Positions 48,659-60,525 of a stretch of DNA of 64,000 nucleotides are shown one piece after another. The DNA comes from Amanita rubescens (taxonomy: Eukaryota; Basidiomycota; Agaricomycetes; Agaricales; Amanitaceae). The notes beneath the pieces were generated by a model. The model saw nothing but the letters and a program-made list of their open reading frames with translations, made no database searches and had not been told where the DNA came from. Position 1 is the first letter of the stretch, and each line of letters opens with the position of its first letter. The DNA lies in the NCBI GenBank assembly GCA_015039365.1, contig WION01000117.1, positions 62,001 to 126,000 on the forward strand. The letters run 5' to 3'. The position numbers and the translations under genes were made by a program.

Positions 48659-49418
48659 TCATAACAGACACAAGAATAGACACGCCGCTAATAACAAAAT
48701 CAACACTCCAACGCCCAACTCGTGAGGCCCGATGACAATGACGGAGTTCGACGATCTGGCAACGTTGGTGATGGTCCCCCCTTCGATCCAGGTGCCATTC
48801 GCCCTCTCAAACAAGTTTGCAGTTGTTGAGAAAGGTGTTGTCGACCCACGCTCTTGGATAATAACGATTGACTAGATTGACCATATATATACAGTAAGCT
48901 CAGATCATTTAAAGCACAGGTGGCGCTCACCTGTAGGAGCTCTTTTAGCATGTGACAGTCGCTTGTGAGGTTTTCCATGAATTCCCCGAACTGATTTATT
49001 GACCAGAGAAATCCTCGCTCGTTCATTAAGTTATCATACTTGATCTGTATGCGTTCTGCGACGCTGCAGTCAAGAGAACTGTTAAATAGGTTCCGCCCTC
49101 GACGACGAAACAGGTCATACCGAATGGTTTTGAGTGTCAATAGGCAAAAATGGCATCTGCCAGTGGATGTAGCATCGCAGCGCGATGTCCGGGCCAATGA
49201 TAATGCCTGCTCAAACGCCACAACAAGATCTTGGAACGGTTCTGAGCTGATAGAGCTTCCTCCGGAAATGGTTTGAAGCAATCTTTCGATGGCCTCAGCG
49301 CATCTGTGATGGCACGGGTTCTGTATTGAAGGACGAAGCGATAAGTTCTAGAGCACGGTCATGCCAAAAGGATACTGACTTCGCGAACAGAAGCGGAGCC
49401 GGAGAAGGGATTCACCAT
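48659..49418 (-). CDS. C5: subtype II tail-anchored superfamily member
   Basis: Unknown function; about 200 residues. Exon 1 is MVNPFSGSASVRE (donor gtcagt). Exon 2 contains NPCHHRCAEAIERLLQ, EQALSLARTS and the pair CHFCLLTLKTIR. Exon 3 contains VAERIQIKYDNLMNERGF and ends MLKELLQ. Exon 4 starts RGSTTPFSTTANLFERAN if the acceptor just before CGTGGG is used, which keeps phase 0. It continues IEGGTITNVARSSNSVIVIG and HELGVG, with a terminal helix (VLILLLAACLFLCLL). An acceptor two bases earlier would give a long frame without the helix. Here the usual Gly of the motif is Arg (NVAR). Confidence 0.7.
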
Positions 49419-49453
49419 TTAGTTATGGTGAAGGGATAGGAACTTGGGTGTGG

Positions 49454-49460
49454 GATATAT
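49454..49460 (-). promoter_or_regulatory. Conserved promoter element of subtype II genes
   Basis: ATATATC on the minus strand about 36-42 nt before the C5 ATG. The same element at the same distance precedes C6 (54648-54657) and C7 (61761-61767), and all three share 'CATAACTAA' directly before the ATG. It is likely a TATA box. Confidence 0.5.
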
Positions 49461-49559
49461 GGGTGCGTCTTTTACGAAGAGATTCATGGTGACTTGAAGT
49501 GACTTTTTTATAAAGCAAACCCTGACGACGTCATGGCTTCTATGACGTGCGTGACCCAA

Positions 49560-50095
49560 TTAGGCAGCCAATGTAATCAAACTCCTGAGGCCGCGCCGCG
49601 CCGTCTCCGGTGTCAACAACCCACTGCTACATCGAATCGGATCAACAGAGCCGGCCCGTCCTCATGGAAATCTTCAGGGAACTTGAACCTTTCCCGTATT
49701 AGTATAGATGTGCATCGTGTTGGACAGTGATGTAGAAGGTTGTAAAGTAAGGCACCAACTCGCGGCCGGCGGTTTCTATTGGTGCGGACTCGGAAATGGA
49801 AGCATCTCCCAGAATACTAAGGTGATAGACCATTATTTAACAACGGTACTTGTTCAGGGTGCACCACCAAGGCGGCGCCATCAAAGATGCTCATATATTA
49901 CTCACAGTTCCCGCTCATCGCAATCCAAAACAACTACAGATACCCGTATTCGCGTTCAGTATTGATGGCAAGTGTGGGACCTAGTCCGAATCAGGATCAC
50001 AAATCTGAGGAACATCGATATGACAGGAGTTACACTGAGTTCCGTGACTTGGAGGCGGAGGTGCATTTATTCCGTATGCCGAAAATATGACCGTA
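49560..50095. repeat. Diverged non-coding repeat R2, copy 1
   Basis: The tract 'gaggccgcgccgcgccg(t/a)ctccggtgtca' near 49587 recurs near 54729, and a weaker form ('ccgcgccgtccgccgtgtc') lies at about 59986. It is always located upstream (on the 5' side) of a subtype II gene or its remnant. Confidence 0.5.
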
Positions 50096-50696
50096 TTAGC
50101 CATCAAGGCAACGTAGTCCTACTGATTCGCGCTCTTGGACGCCGATAATGGACTAGATTGTTCATATATGCAGTGAGCTCGAATCGTTTGAATCATGGGC
50201 AGCGTTCACCTGCAACAATACTTTTAGCGTACAACAGTCGTTTGAGAGGTCTTCCATGTTGAGCTGGTGTGTCGACCAGGGGAACGAATGACCTTCCATC
50301 GTACTATCGTACTTGATCTGTATACATTCTGTAATGCTGCAGTCGAGAATAAATCAGAAAATGCAAAGTTCCCTCTCGAAGACGAAGCAGGTGTAGTACC
50401 GAGTAATTTCAAGAGCTAATAAACAGAATTGGTATCTACCAGTGGATGCGATGGTGCGCCGTGATGCTTGGGCTACGTATAATGCCCGTTCGAGTGCAAC
50501 AACGAGGTCTTGCAGTGGTTCTAAGTTGATGTTGTTCACTCTTGAGATGGTATGAAGCAATCTTTCCATGGCTTCCGTGCATCGGTGACGAGACGGATTC
50601 TGTATTAGTAGATGACACAGTTAGCGTTAAAAACACGGCCATGTCAAAAAGAACACTGACTTCGTGGGCAGGGGAAGAGTTCGAGACGTTTGGCAT
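50096..50696 (-). CDS. C8: superfamily member truncated before the membrane tail
   Basis: Exon 1 is MPNVSNSSPAHE (donor gtcagt). Exon 2 contains NPSRHRCTEAMERLLH, ERALYVAQAS and RYQFCLLALEITR, in which the first Cys of the usual pair is Tyr. Exon 3 contains ITECIQIKYDSTMEGHSF and ends TLKVLLQ. The last exon reads only about ten residues (RESVGLRCLDG) and stops. The motif and helix are absent because the sequence beyond about 50100 is unrelated. This is either a soluble variant or a gene whose last exon was lost. It is intermediate between subtypes I and II. Confidence 0.5.
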
Positions 50697-50699
50697 TCA

Positions 50700-52390
50700 C
50701 GATAATGCAGATGAAGCAGGTAGGTGGTGGGCCATTTCTTGAGCAGCTCTTTTTAACCGTGGGGTTGAGTGTCCGAACGCTTGTGGATGTGAAGCTCCCG
50801 TCGCCTATACTAGGTATTGATGGTACCCTGATGGGGTAGCTTGCAGACGATTTATCAGGATAGCATCCTGACGATGCTCCGTTTCAAGGGGCACTGTGCT
50901 GGGAGTTGCCGCCGCTTCTCCCGCGTTATCGCATAACGCAACTATAATGCATCGGGCATAATGTTATTCCGCCGCCCATTCTCAGTGTGACAACATGTGA
51001 CAACGGAACCTTCTACTTCCCAAGTAGGAGAACCCAGACGTCGGAGTTTTTCGCTTCTAGACCCATGTCTAGCCCCAGAAGGGTACACCGGAGATGCATG
51101 TTCCTTTGTATTCGACGTGCATCACGACGGCTTCCACGTTCTTCACTGGATCTCTGTATTTCGCTTGGATGACGCAAGTCATGTCTCCCTTGACCTCTCG
51201 AACGCCTACTCGTCTTCGGCCATCTCCACCATCAGGAACGTCAACAACCTTCATGGCTTCGCCCAGCGTAATCTAATTCTCTCGGCACTAGGGAAGGTGC
51301 CTTGAATGCTACAACCGTCGGACGAAGTAGTCTGAGAAGAATCGCTCTACTCGTCATCAGCAAAGTTGGAATATGAATGTGTCCGTGTTAAACGATTCGA
51401 TGCCACTCTGGACACGTGAGGGTCAGAAGCCACGTCCCAAGTTGAACTATCGTCTTCAACAGACGAAAGGGATGCGAGGGATGAATGTCAATGGCGGCCA
51501 TGAATTGCATAGCATTCCTCTCCCCAATTGAGCCCCTGCGACTTCTCAGCGATGACTGTGAACCAGCATCAACGTTGTTCTGGTCATTCGTGAAGTTCGT
51601 CACTTGGGCGGCCGTCTTTCAAAGAGAATCCCTAACCAGCCCTAACCCTGCTTTTACCCAATAACCACGCTAGCGTCATCTGATCTGTCCGGCATTCATC
51701 CACGTCTACACTGATTTTTTCACCATAAAGCTCATCGCCGTCATCGCCATACTGGAGTTGATTGTGTCGTCTACCACCTAGGCGCCCCCATACGCAGAGG
51801 CCAACTTGGTCAACCATAGAACTCGAGAATCCTTCGCTCATCTAACGCATCCCAGCGTGAGGGTAGGGGCTGCAGGTGCGTTATACTCCCCCTTTGCCTT
51901 TTACTTGCTAACGACTGCATCTGACACCCCCAACTATGCATGTCCTTCGGCGCTCATCGGCTCACCACCTCCCTCACCTGCAAGCCCACGAACCGCCTGT
52001 TGTATGCCATTTCATCAATACCTATGCAACAGTGTTGTTATCTGCGCACTGTCTGTGCCTCAATTGCCCATCGCGACCCTGGTCTTTCTATTGTACAGCA
52101 CGTTATTGATGTACCGAGATAACAAAGCCAATCCATCAATCTCTCCGATGCTGCTCGTCGTGGGCGGTCTAGACAAAGAGAAAGGCTGAATTCGTGTCAC
52201 GCCTTCCTTTGATTTTCAAATACCCATTGTCTTGCTTGAACGCCTACGTCGGTCTGGCTGTGCTTCGCGCAGTGCGAGTGTGGGTATCCGGTATTATCCT
52301 CGAAGAATATCGCACGCACGTTCCAGGACGCGTGTGCAACCGCGTCACTCCGGTCATTTCCTCGATCCGTGATCAATGCAAAACGTCATT
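50700..52390. other. Spacer, includes left part of a segmental duplication
   Basis: No gene is supported. From about 51611 rightwards the sequence is paralogous to 57399 onwards ('gctgcaggtgcgtta', 'ctccccctttgccttttac', 'ctgacacccccaactatgca'). Confidence 0.5.
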
Positions 52391-53156
52391 TCAAAGCAGA
52401 CGGAAGAACATAAATGTCACTAATAGCGACAACAAAACCAACACGCTACGACAGAAGCCTATCCCCAACTCCTGCCTTATAAAAATGATGAAATTGGAAG
52501 ATCCAACAATGTTGGCAATATCTCCCACGTCAACCCTGAGATCATGAGCCCCGTCAAGCATACTTGCGCTCAACGTAGAGGAAGGTGAGTTCGCCGGTCC
52601 TCATCACGGGTATCGACGATTGACTAGATTGAGATTATACGCAGTGAGCTCGGCTCGTTTGAATTGGGACTTACCTTTAATAACACCTTCAACGTACGAC
52701 ATTCACTTGAGAGGTATTCCATGCTGAGCCTCATTGACCGGAGCGGATCGCATTCCGTCGCCATAGTATCGTATGTGGTCTGTATACTTTCCGCAATTGA
52801 GGACAGGTCAGACTCTCCAGTACAAAGCAGGTGACATACCGAGTGATCTCGGGCGCTAATAGGCAAAACTGGCATCTGCCAGTGGGCGCGACGGACACCC
52901 GGACCATGGATAATGCTTGTTCAAGTACTCCGATCACATCTTTGAATTGTTCTAAGTTCGCTCTCGAGGTGGTGAGAAGCAATCTTTCCATAGCTTCTGC
53001 ACATTGGCGACAAGGCCGGTTCTACATGGAATGGTGCAATCAGCTTGGCAATATAGTCATGCCAAAAAACACTGACTGCATGGACAGGAAAGGTAGGGAA
53101 AGCCGCGTTTGCCATTCAATAATGATGGAGGAGATAGGAGCGGGTGAGTAGGCCAT
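52391..53156 (-). CDS. C9: subtype I superfamily member, tail out of frame
   Basis: Exon 1 is MAYSPAPISSIIIEWQT... ending MQS. Exon 2 contains NRPCRQCAEAMERLL, EQALSMVRVS and CQFCLLAPEITR. Exon 3 contains YDTMATECDPLRSM and ends CRTLKVLLK. Compared with C3 and C10 the start of the last exon lacks four bases just after the acceptor, so phase-0 splicing leads to a stop after about nine residues (DRRTHLPLR). The motif (VDVGDIANIVGSSNF) and helix (SVLVLLSLLVTFMFF) are intact but in another frame. Either a recent pseudogene, a soluble variant, or a sequence error. Confidence 0.5.
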
Positions 53157-53840
53157 TTCGTGAGCACCTTGTTTTTAGCCATTCTTCGTGCACAAGATGC
53201 GGGAAACTCCCGGCGCCGGGGCGACCCACTTCATCAACACACACTATGAATACCCTTTACAAGGATAAAACGCCACTGCCTGTGGCGTCCGCTAAACGCT
53301 AACCCTGTAACGTGACCACCCCACTCGTCTCCCGCGCAGACCTTGATTTCTGCGATTAACTGCAGTGCCAACTCTTTGTCACTCACCTTTTCATTTTGGT
53401 GGTGGCCAATCTATCAGGAAAGACAAACAGTTGAGACCGTATCGCACACTCGATCGCCGTATTCCGACCGATGTAGGAACGCCTCGTTCATGACCAAACT
53501 AGACCAACAGCAAAACGCCCAATCTTTCTTGCTATTGTCTTGAATGTCTCTAGTGGTCGCAATTGTCACGCTTCTACGGTGAAAATATCCAGCATCCTCG
53601 AAGGATCATCGGAGTCTATCCAACACAAGTTTTGTGAGCGTAACCGGGGGGGTTCGGTCACCGGGAATACCACCTTATTCATGACATTATTATATTTACG
53701 TGCGGACCACATGCTGCCATTTTCAGAATTTATTTCCCAGGCCTCATCTGGCCGCACAGCTTTTTTTCCAGTGCGTCAGATTCCCACGCTCACATCCTTG
53801 GAGCGACACGACGGGACAAAAAGGCGCTACCGCCATCTCA

Positions 53841-54613
53841 TCATAACGGACAAAAGAATAGGCACGCCACTAATAGCAAAATCAACACACCAACACCCAA
53901 CTCGTGGGGCCCGATAATGACGACAGAGTTGGACGATCCAGCAATATTGGTGATATTCCCCCCGTCGATCCTGGCGCCTTGCGCCCTCTCAAACAGGTTT
54001 GCATTTGATGAGAAAGGTGTTGTCGACCCGTGTTCTTGTATAATAATGATCGACTAGATTGACCATATCATGTCACGACAGTCATTCGAAGCACAGGCAG
54101 CGCTCACCTGTAACAACTCTTTCAGCATGTTACACTCGCTTGTGAGGTTTTCCATGAATTCCTCGCGGATGGCTTCGGACTGACGTATTGACCAAGGAAA
54201 TGCCCGGTCGCTCATTACGTTATTATACTTGATCTGTATGTGTTCTGCGATGCTGCAGTCAAGGAAACGTCAGAGACCTGTACAGTTCCCCTATCGACGA
54301 CGAAACAAGTCGTACCTGATAACTTTGAGTGTCAATAAGCAAAAATGGCATCTGCCAGTGGATGTAGCGTCGCAGCGCGATGTCCGGGCCAATGATAACG
54401 CCTGCTCAAACGCTACAACAAGATCTCGGAACGGTTCTGAGCTGATGTTGCTTCCTCCGGAAATGGACCGAAGTAATCTTTCGATGGCCTCCGCGCACCG
54501 GCGATGGCACGGGTTCTGTATTGAAGGACGGCACGGTAAGTTCTAGAGCACAATCATGACAAAAGGACACTGACTTCACGGACAGAAGCGGAGCTAGAGA
54601 AGGGATTTACCAT
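53841..54613 (-). CDS. C6: subtype II tail-anchored superfamily member
   Basis: Unknown function; about 205 residues. Exon 1 is MVNPFSSSASVRE. Exon 2 contains NPCHRRCAEAIERLLR, EQALSLARTS and CHFCLLTLKVIR. Exon 3 contains IAEHIQIKYNNVMSDRAF, SEAIREEFMENLTSEC and ends MLKELLQ. The last exon contains NANLFERAQGARIDGGN, ITNIAG, SSNSVVIIG and HELGVG, with a terminal helix (VLILLLVACLFFCPL). No stop or frame change is seen. With C7 it is the cleanest subtype II gene. Confidence 0.75.
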
Positions 54614-54647
54614 TTAGTTATGATGAAGGGATAGGGACTGGGGTGTG

Positions 54648-54657
54648 GGATATATGC
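54648..54657 (-). promoter_or_regulatory. Conserved promoter element of C6
   Basis: GCATATATCC on the minus strand, about 35-44 nt before the C6 ATG, aligned with the elements of C5 and C7. Confidence 0.5.
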
Positions 54658-54727
54658 TGGGTGCGTCTTTTACAAAGGGACTCATGGTGCGGCAGGTAAC
54701 TTTGAGCGTTTCAATCTATGGCACTCC

Positions 54728-55640
54728 GGAGGCCGCGCCGCGCCGACTCCGGTGTCACCGATAACATCCCCATATGAATATCTTTGAATGTCAGTTGGCG
54801 TATTCAAGTTTGCACTGCCTGTTTTCTTGTTTCCGTATCCGTGATGACTAGGTCATTCTCAGTCTTCGCTCAAAATTAGTGGAAATTTCTTTTTATTTAA
54901 TGAATAATGCCCTCAGGCCGCTACTCGGAAACAGAATCGGATCGATAGAGCCGACTTGTCCGTCCGATCATAGGGATTTTATCCAAATCTCGATCTACAC
55001 TCTGCCAGGCACGTTGTCGTGATGGACGTCTTGGAGCAACGTCACCATCCCAATCTCAAACCTGGATCAACCCTCCCTGTCCCTTCGCCATACCTAAAGA
55101 TGCCTCGTGCCCAGGGCCATAATTAATGTGCTCGACTATTCGTACGATTGTTTAATTACATAGTGGTCACAATTGACATTTCTCCTACGATAGCTATAAA
55201 TTCGAACAACTCGGGGTGACCAGCGAGTCCTCTTTCGTCATTGTCGCTACGTACCCGGTAGAACGGCGGCGCTATTTTGAATTTGGCATTCGACTTCTAA
55301 TCTAGAGCCGACCTATCCGTCCGATCATAGGCATTACACCCAAATCTCGATCTACACATAGTCCCCCAGCCAGGCACATCGTCGAGTAATGGACGTCTTT
55401 CCCCTTCTGATTCCAATCTCAATAAGCTGAGATCAAGCCTCCCTGTCTACCTAAAGATAGGGCGTGCTCAACTATTCGTATGATTGTTTAATTACATAGT
55501 GGTCACAATTGATATTCCCCCAACGAAAGCTATAAATTCGAACAACTCAATGGGGGTAACCAGCGAGTCCTCTTTCGTCATGACCCACCCGGGAGAACGG
55601 CGGCGCTATTTTAAATTTGGCATTCGACGTCTAATCTACC
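54728..55640. repeat. Non-coding repeat R2 with an internal tandem duplication
   Basis: 54948-55290 and 55303-55640 are direct copies sharing 'cgtccgatcatagg', 'ccaaatctcgatctacac', 'gattgtttaattacatagtg', 'gctataaattcgaacaactc', 'ccagcgagtcctctttcgtca' and 'gaacggcggcgctatttt'. A third, more diverged copy lies at about 59990-60390. No open frame is conserved between copies. It may be an old non-coding mobile element or spacer. Confidence 0.65.
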
Positions 55641-57398
55641 CACCGTGACTAAGATCTGGGGATCGGAGTGAGGTTCTGCGCAACCCGTCGCACTTCTCCA
55701 TCATATGCTTACCAGATTTCAAGGACGTCCAATGTTGAACCCGCTACCGCAAAACCTGTCTTTTCTCATCTACTCTAGAGTATCATGAAGTACTTGTCCT
55801 TTACAAATTACGCATCCTAACCATACGGCATGTATGACGTTTTACTAATATACATATAACTGTAAGCCTGGTGACTATGTGTCTTACTTACGTGCCACTA
55901 AAAACCGAACCATAACTTCATAGTATGTATAAGTTCTGTATGATACATGTAAACTTGACCAGAGTAGTCATCATTGAACAATTTAGCCTACAGTAAAAAA
56001 GATCCAGGACGTGCCCGTGACCGTTAGTGGTATTCGCAAACGGGGGGAAAAGCCTAGGGCCAAATTAGATCAAATCGAAAAAATGAACCGCTGTTCCCCC
56101 CAAAATCCGATTTCCTCATGAACTAGGTCCGAATTCACCTGCCAACGACTCAACAAAACTTGGCATCCATGGCGTTTGTGTACAGCATATCACTACGTCT
56201 TCGGAGTTAGAGGAAGGCTGTGACACGACTCTCCGACTTCTCCACCTGGAAGAAGGCCCCTAGAAGAATTGGGAACTAAGTGAAAGGTGCCGATTTGAAA
56301 GACTGCTATCAAGTTCCTGTCCCGACTTGTAGTGCAAACCGTCACGAGACTAGTCTCGCGAAATTTCCCTCGAAAACGTTGTCAAAGCTTAAGGCAGTGC
56401 CCAAAGTCAAACCAATCCAAACCTCGGGTGGCCTAACAGAGCTTGATTAAAGCAGTGCCCACGTCACAACCCCTCGGACATCTTCACCTCCAGTTACCAT
56501 CTCAAATGAATCAACCAGGTACTATATGGCTTCCCTTGATGTATTTCAAAAGGAAGCGGCCGGGGACTTCGGGAACCTAGTTGCTTTGTTGAACTTATAG
56601 AACGTGACAATTTAGGCGGTGCTGACCTCCTCGTTGATTCATTCACAGCTATCCTATATCGTTCTCTCTTCTCGACGTTCTCGTTATCATTGGAATGCAA
56701 TGAATTGATCGGCCTTGTTTGCAAGCTATCTTAGAAGTTAGTCCTTTGAGCGGCTCACCATTGTTCTTGTCCACAGATCGGACCGACTCGACCATATCCT
56801 CTCCTTTTAGTAATCAGGATGCGCCTTCTTTTAGTAACCAGAATGCCGTCAAAGTATTCTGGATCAGATGTGAAGCCGAAGCGCCGCCGTCCTCTGGTCA
56901 CGACAACCGAAAGGTCAGGGACGCGATTCAACATGAAGCGATACTTGGGTAATATTCGAGGCAAAGTTTATTCTCTTTCCGATCGATCCCTAACGAGTTT
57001 CCGTCACGTCGTCGCGCAAATATCGTGCATACCATATATGTACGTCAGCTGAGCCCACCTGTGCACCCATGCACTTCTCCCGGCATTCGTAAAAATAGAT
57101 CCGAAGACCACTAGGCCAGTTTTGGGTTGGGTGATTGGCTCACGTCCTTGACAGCTTTCTAGAAAATTTCCCTGAAATGTAGCATAATGTAATGCGTAAC
57201 ACTGACCATTGGCAGTACTCCTCATGGGGTAGCTTACGGACCCGCCCTGCAGTTTCAATTGGCGGGCATAATCTTATTCCGCACCTGAATGGATCCTGCT
57301 TTAATCGCTTTCATGGACTCGGCGTGACGCGTGACGTATGACATTGACATTGATGAGTCGGCGCTCGAATTTTCCAACTCCCAACACCTGGCATGTGG
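55641..57398. other. Intergenic stretch
   Basis: No gene is supported. Short open frames at 56494-56952 have no splice context. Confidence 0.4.
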
Positions 57399-58184
57399 TG
57401 ACCGTCTTTCAAAGAGAATCCACAACCCCCCTCTACTTAACCAACAACCGCGCTGACTTCAACTGATCTGTCCATCATCATCTCATCCACCCCTCCTCCA
57501 TCGTTGTTTTTCCACCATAAAGCCCATCGCCGTCATGGCCATACTGGAGCTGGTTATGTCGTCTACCACCTAGGTTACCGTTCCCTCACACTCAGAGGCC
57601 AACTTGGACAACCATCGAACTCGAGAATTCTTTGCTCACTTAACGCATCCCAGTGAGGGTAGGCAGGGGCTGCAGGTGCGTTACACTCCCCCTTTGCCTT
57701 TTACATGCTAACGACCGCCTCTGACACCCCCAACTATGCAAGATCTTCCACGCCCATCAGCTCGCCACCACCCTCACCCGCAAGCCCGCGACCCACCTGT
57801 TGTATGCCATTTCATCGATACGTATGCATACAGTGTTGTTGTCTGCGCACTGTCTGTGCCTCAATTGCCCATCGCGACCCTGGTCTTTCTATTGTACAGC
57901 ATGTTATTAATGTACCGAGATAACAAAGCCAATCCATCAATCTCTCCGATGCTGCTCGTCGTGGGCGGTCTAGACAAAGAGAAAAGCTGAATTCGTGTCA
58001 CGCCTTCCTTTGATTTTCAAATACCCATTGTCTTGCTTGAACGCCTAAGTCTTGCTGTGCTTCGCGCAGTGCGAGTGGGGGTATCCGGTATCCTCGAAGA
58101 ATACCACACACACGGTCCAGGACGCGTGTGCAACCGCGTCACTCCAGTCATTTCCTCAATCCGTGATCAATGCGAAACGTCATT

Positions 58185-58986
58185 TCAAAGCAGACGGAAG
58201 AACATAAATGTCACTAATAGCGATAACAAAACCAACACGCTACGACGGAAGCCTATCCCCAACTCCTGCCTTATAAAAATGATAAAGTTGGAGGATCCAA
58301 CAACATTGGCAATATCTCCCCCGTCAATCCTGAGATCGTGAGCCCCCTCAAGCATACTTGCGCTCAACGTAGAGGAAGGTGAGTTCGTTGGCCTGTCCTC
58401 GTCACGGATATCGACGATTGATTGAATTGAGATTGACGGTGACAGTGAGCTCCGAAGCTCGTTTGAATTCAGCATGTACGCCTACCTGAAGCAACACTTT
58501 CAATGTGTGACATTCACTTGAAAGGTTTCCCATGTTGAGCCTCATTGACCGGAGCGAATCGCATTCCATCGCCATACTATCGTACGTGGTCTGTATACTT
58601 TCTGCAATGCTGATTCGAGAGAACAGGTTAGACTCTCGAAGACGAAGCAGGTGACATACCGAGTGATCTCGGGCGCTAATAGACAAAACTGACATCTGCT
58701 TGTGGGCGCGACGGTACTACGTGACGCCCGGGCCATGGATAATGCTTGTCCAAGTGCGCCGATCACGTCTTTGAATTGTCCTGAGTTCACTCTTGAGATG
58801 GTGAGAAGCAATATTTCCATGGCTTCTGTACATTGGCGACAAGGCAGGTTCTGCATGGCCCATTGGTGCGATCAGCTTGGCAATATAGTCGCCAAAAAAC
58901 ACTGACTGCATGGACAGGAGGGGTAGGGAAAGCCGCGTTTGCCATTCAATAATGATGGAGGGGATAGGAGCGGGTGAGTAGGCCAT
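58185..58986 (-). CDS. C10: subtype I tail-anchored superfamily member
   Basis: Unknown function; about 203 residues. Exon 1 is MAYSPAPIPSIIIEWQT... ending MQS (donor gtgttt). Exon 2 contains NLPCRQCTEAMEILL, GQALSMARAS and CQFCLLAPEITR. Exon 3 contains IAESIQTTYDSMAMECD and ends CHTLKVLLQ. Exon 4 opens DRPTNSPSSTLSASMLE and carries GAHDLRIDGGDIANVVG, SSNFIIF and the helix (SVLVLLSLLVTFMFF). All phases fit. It is the intact sister of C9 and shows what C9 would encode without its small deletion. Confidence 0.75.
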
Positions 58987-58989
58987 CGT

Positions 58990-60330
58990 GAGCACCTCGT
59001 TTTTAACAATTCTCCGTGCCCATTATTTCGCGACAGTTTCGGGTTGCAACTATCACGCTGTCTACTGCCCTAATGATCAACATGTACACATAAACGCCGA
59101 TATCCTCGGGTCCTTAGATGGTACCGGCGATTTTTTGGATAGCCTTCTTTCCGGTGTGCGTACCACTCACACGTCTGTTACGATGTATGCGCATAAACGC
59201 CCGCTGAATTTGATCGACCTTAAACGACTTCGTTGATCGGGGATTCTATAGTGTCGAAACCTTCTTGGTCACGAGATTGCCGAGGATACCTACTGTGTCG
59301 GTCTGTCCTAGCACTTGCGGAAATCTATGGAACGGAATCCAGCTCATCATCTTTGTGAATGGCGATGAGATCACAACTCCTATATTCATATTGACTAGCG
59401 ATGTTGCGGCCTACCAGGTGCGGCAACGTTGTATCGATGCTCCAATTGGACGAGCATCTGAGCCAGGGGTACAAAGTTTTCAGCAGCGCGCCTCTCGTAA
59501 GTAAAGACTTCGACTCTCACATAACTTGCCTCCTCTCTCCTTTTTCATTAACAACGCAAGGATCATTGGCCGGAGAACAAGATCCACATACTGCTCACGG
59601 AGCGAGGCTTCATCCTGTACAACAATAACCTTCCCGTCTGATCGTTTCTTGCTACCACGCTTTAGTTCAGTTCACATGTCCTCAACCACTCATCTCTTGA
59701 CGTGCTTCCTGACTTGGATTTACTAGGATGTCCGATCAGTGCTAGCGAACTCTGTACTACTTTCTGTGAAACAATGAACGACGGACCAACCGGACCAACG
59801 GATCTGGGATGGACATACGGAAAAGAGCAACGAGCATTGGCACACCAATATATACCATGCCTTCGCTTCAGTTTCATTTGTCAAAGTTCAGGATCCTTTA
59901 CGAGAAGGGTCAAGTTCATTCGGACAAATATCGTTTAACTTACCAGTTTTTGCTTTTACATGAGACAGTTACGCTCTGGGGACCTCTCCGCGCCGTCCGC
60001 CGTGTCGCCGATGGCATCCCCATATGAATACCATTGAATGTCTAAGCTCGCACTACCCGTTTTCTTGTTTCCGCGTTTGTGACTGTAAGATCAATCTCAA
60101 GTCTTCGTAATGGAAATATCTTTTTATTCGATAAACAATGCACTGCTACTTGGAATCGGAATCGGATCGACCTCTCCATCAGAATCATGGGGGTTCCTAT
60201 CCAAATCTTGATCCAAGGCAACGAGGCAAGGCGGAGGAGGGAGTGGTCACAGATGGAGGATGTGATATGCCGTAGTAATGTTGATACCGCCAGGCACCCT
60301 CGTTGGTGGAATGAGCATGTCACGTTTCTA
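58990..60330. other. Intergenic region
   Basis: No gene is supported. The tract 'ggtcacgagattgccgaggatac' near 59268 has a relative near 60724 ('ggtcacgaggttgccgaagacgc'). The third R2 copy starts at about 59985. Confidence 0.4.
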
Positions 60331-60344
60331 TGAAAGCTGTAGAT

Positions 60345-60525
60345 TCGAACGAGTCAATGGGGGTAACCAATGAATCCTCTTTCGGCGACATTCGCATTAC
60401 GAAGGCTTCTACCCATCACAGCGCGCTTGATTTGATTACTCGAGCCCATCAACTGGCAATGGAGGGATATAAGCACATGTTTGATCAAACTATAGTCACA
60501 GTTTGGAGTACGCCTAACTATTGCT
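60345..60525 (+). pseudogene. PP2A-family protein phosphatase catalytic fragment
   Basis: The frame reads [19 protein letters not shown] then [10 protein letters not shown] and TVWSTPNYC. This is the hallmark C-terminal catalytic segment of PPP phosphatases (RAHQLVMEGY and SAPNYC in PP2A, Sit4/PP6 and related enzymes). The A of SAPNYC is T here. The expected YRCGN that should follow is replaced by unrelated residues. No upstream catalytic motifs (GDxHG, GDxVDRG, GNHE) were found, so it is a captured gene fragment. It directly abuts an R2 repeat copy. Confidence 0.7.

Larger units (their letters stand above)
51611..58990. repeat. Segmental duplication pair, 51.61-53.16 kb and 57.40-58.99 kb
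   Basis: Two direct copies of about 1.55 kb, each spacer plus a complete subtype I gene (C9 and C10). Identity is high across both spacer and gene, including introns, so the duplication is recent. The copies flank a subtype II gene (C6) and R2 repeats. Confidence 0.75.
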
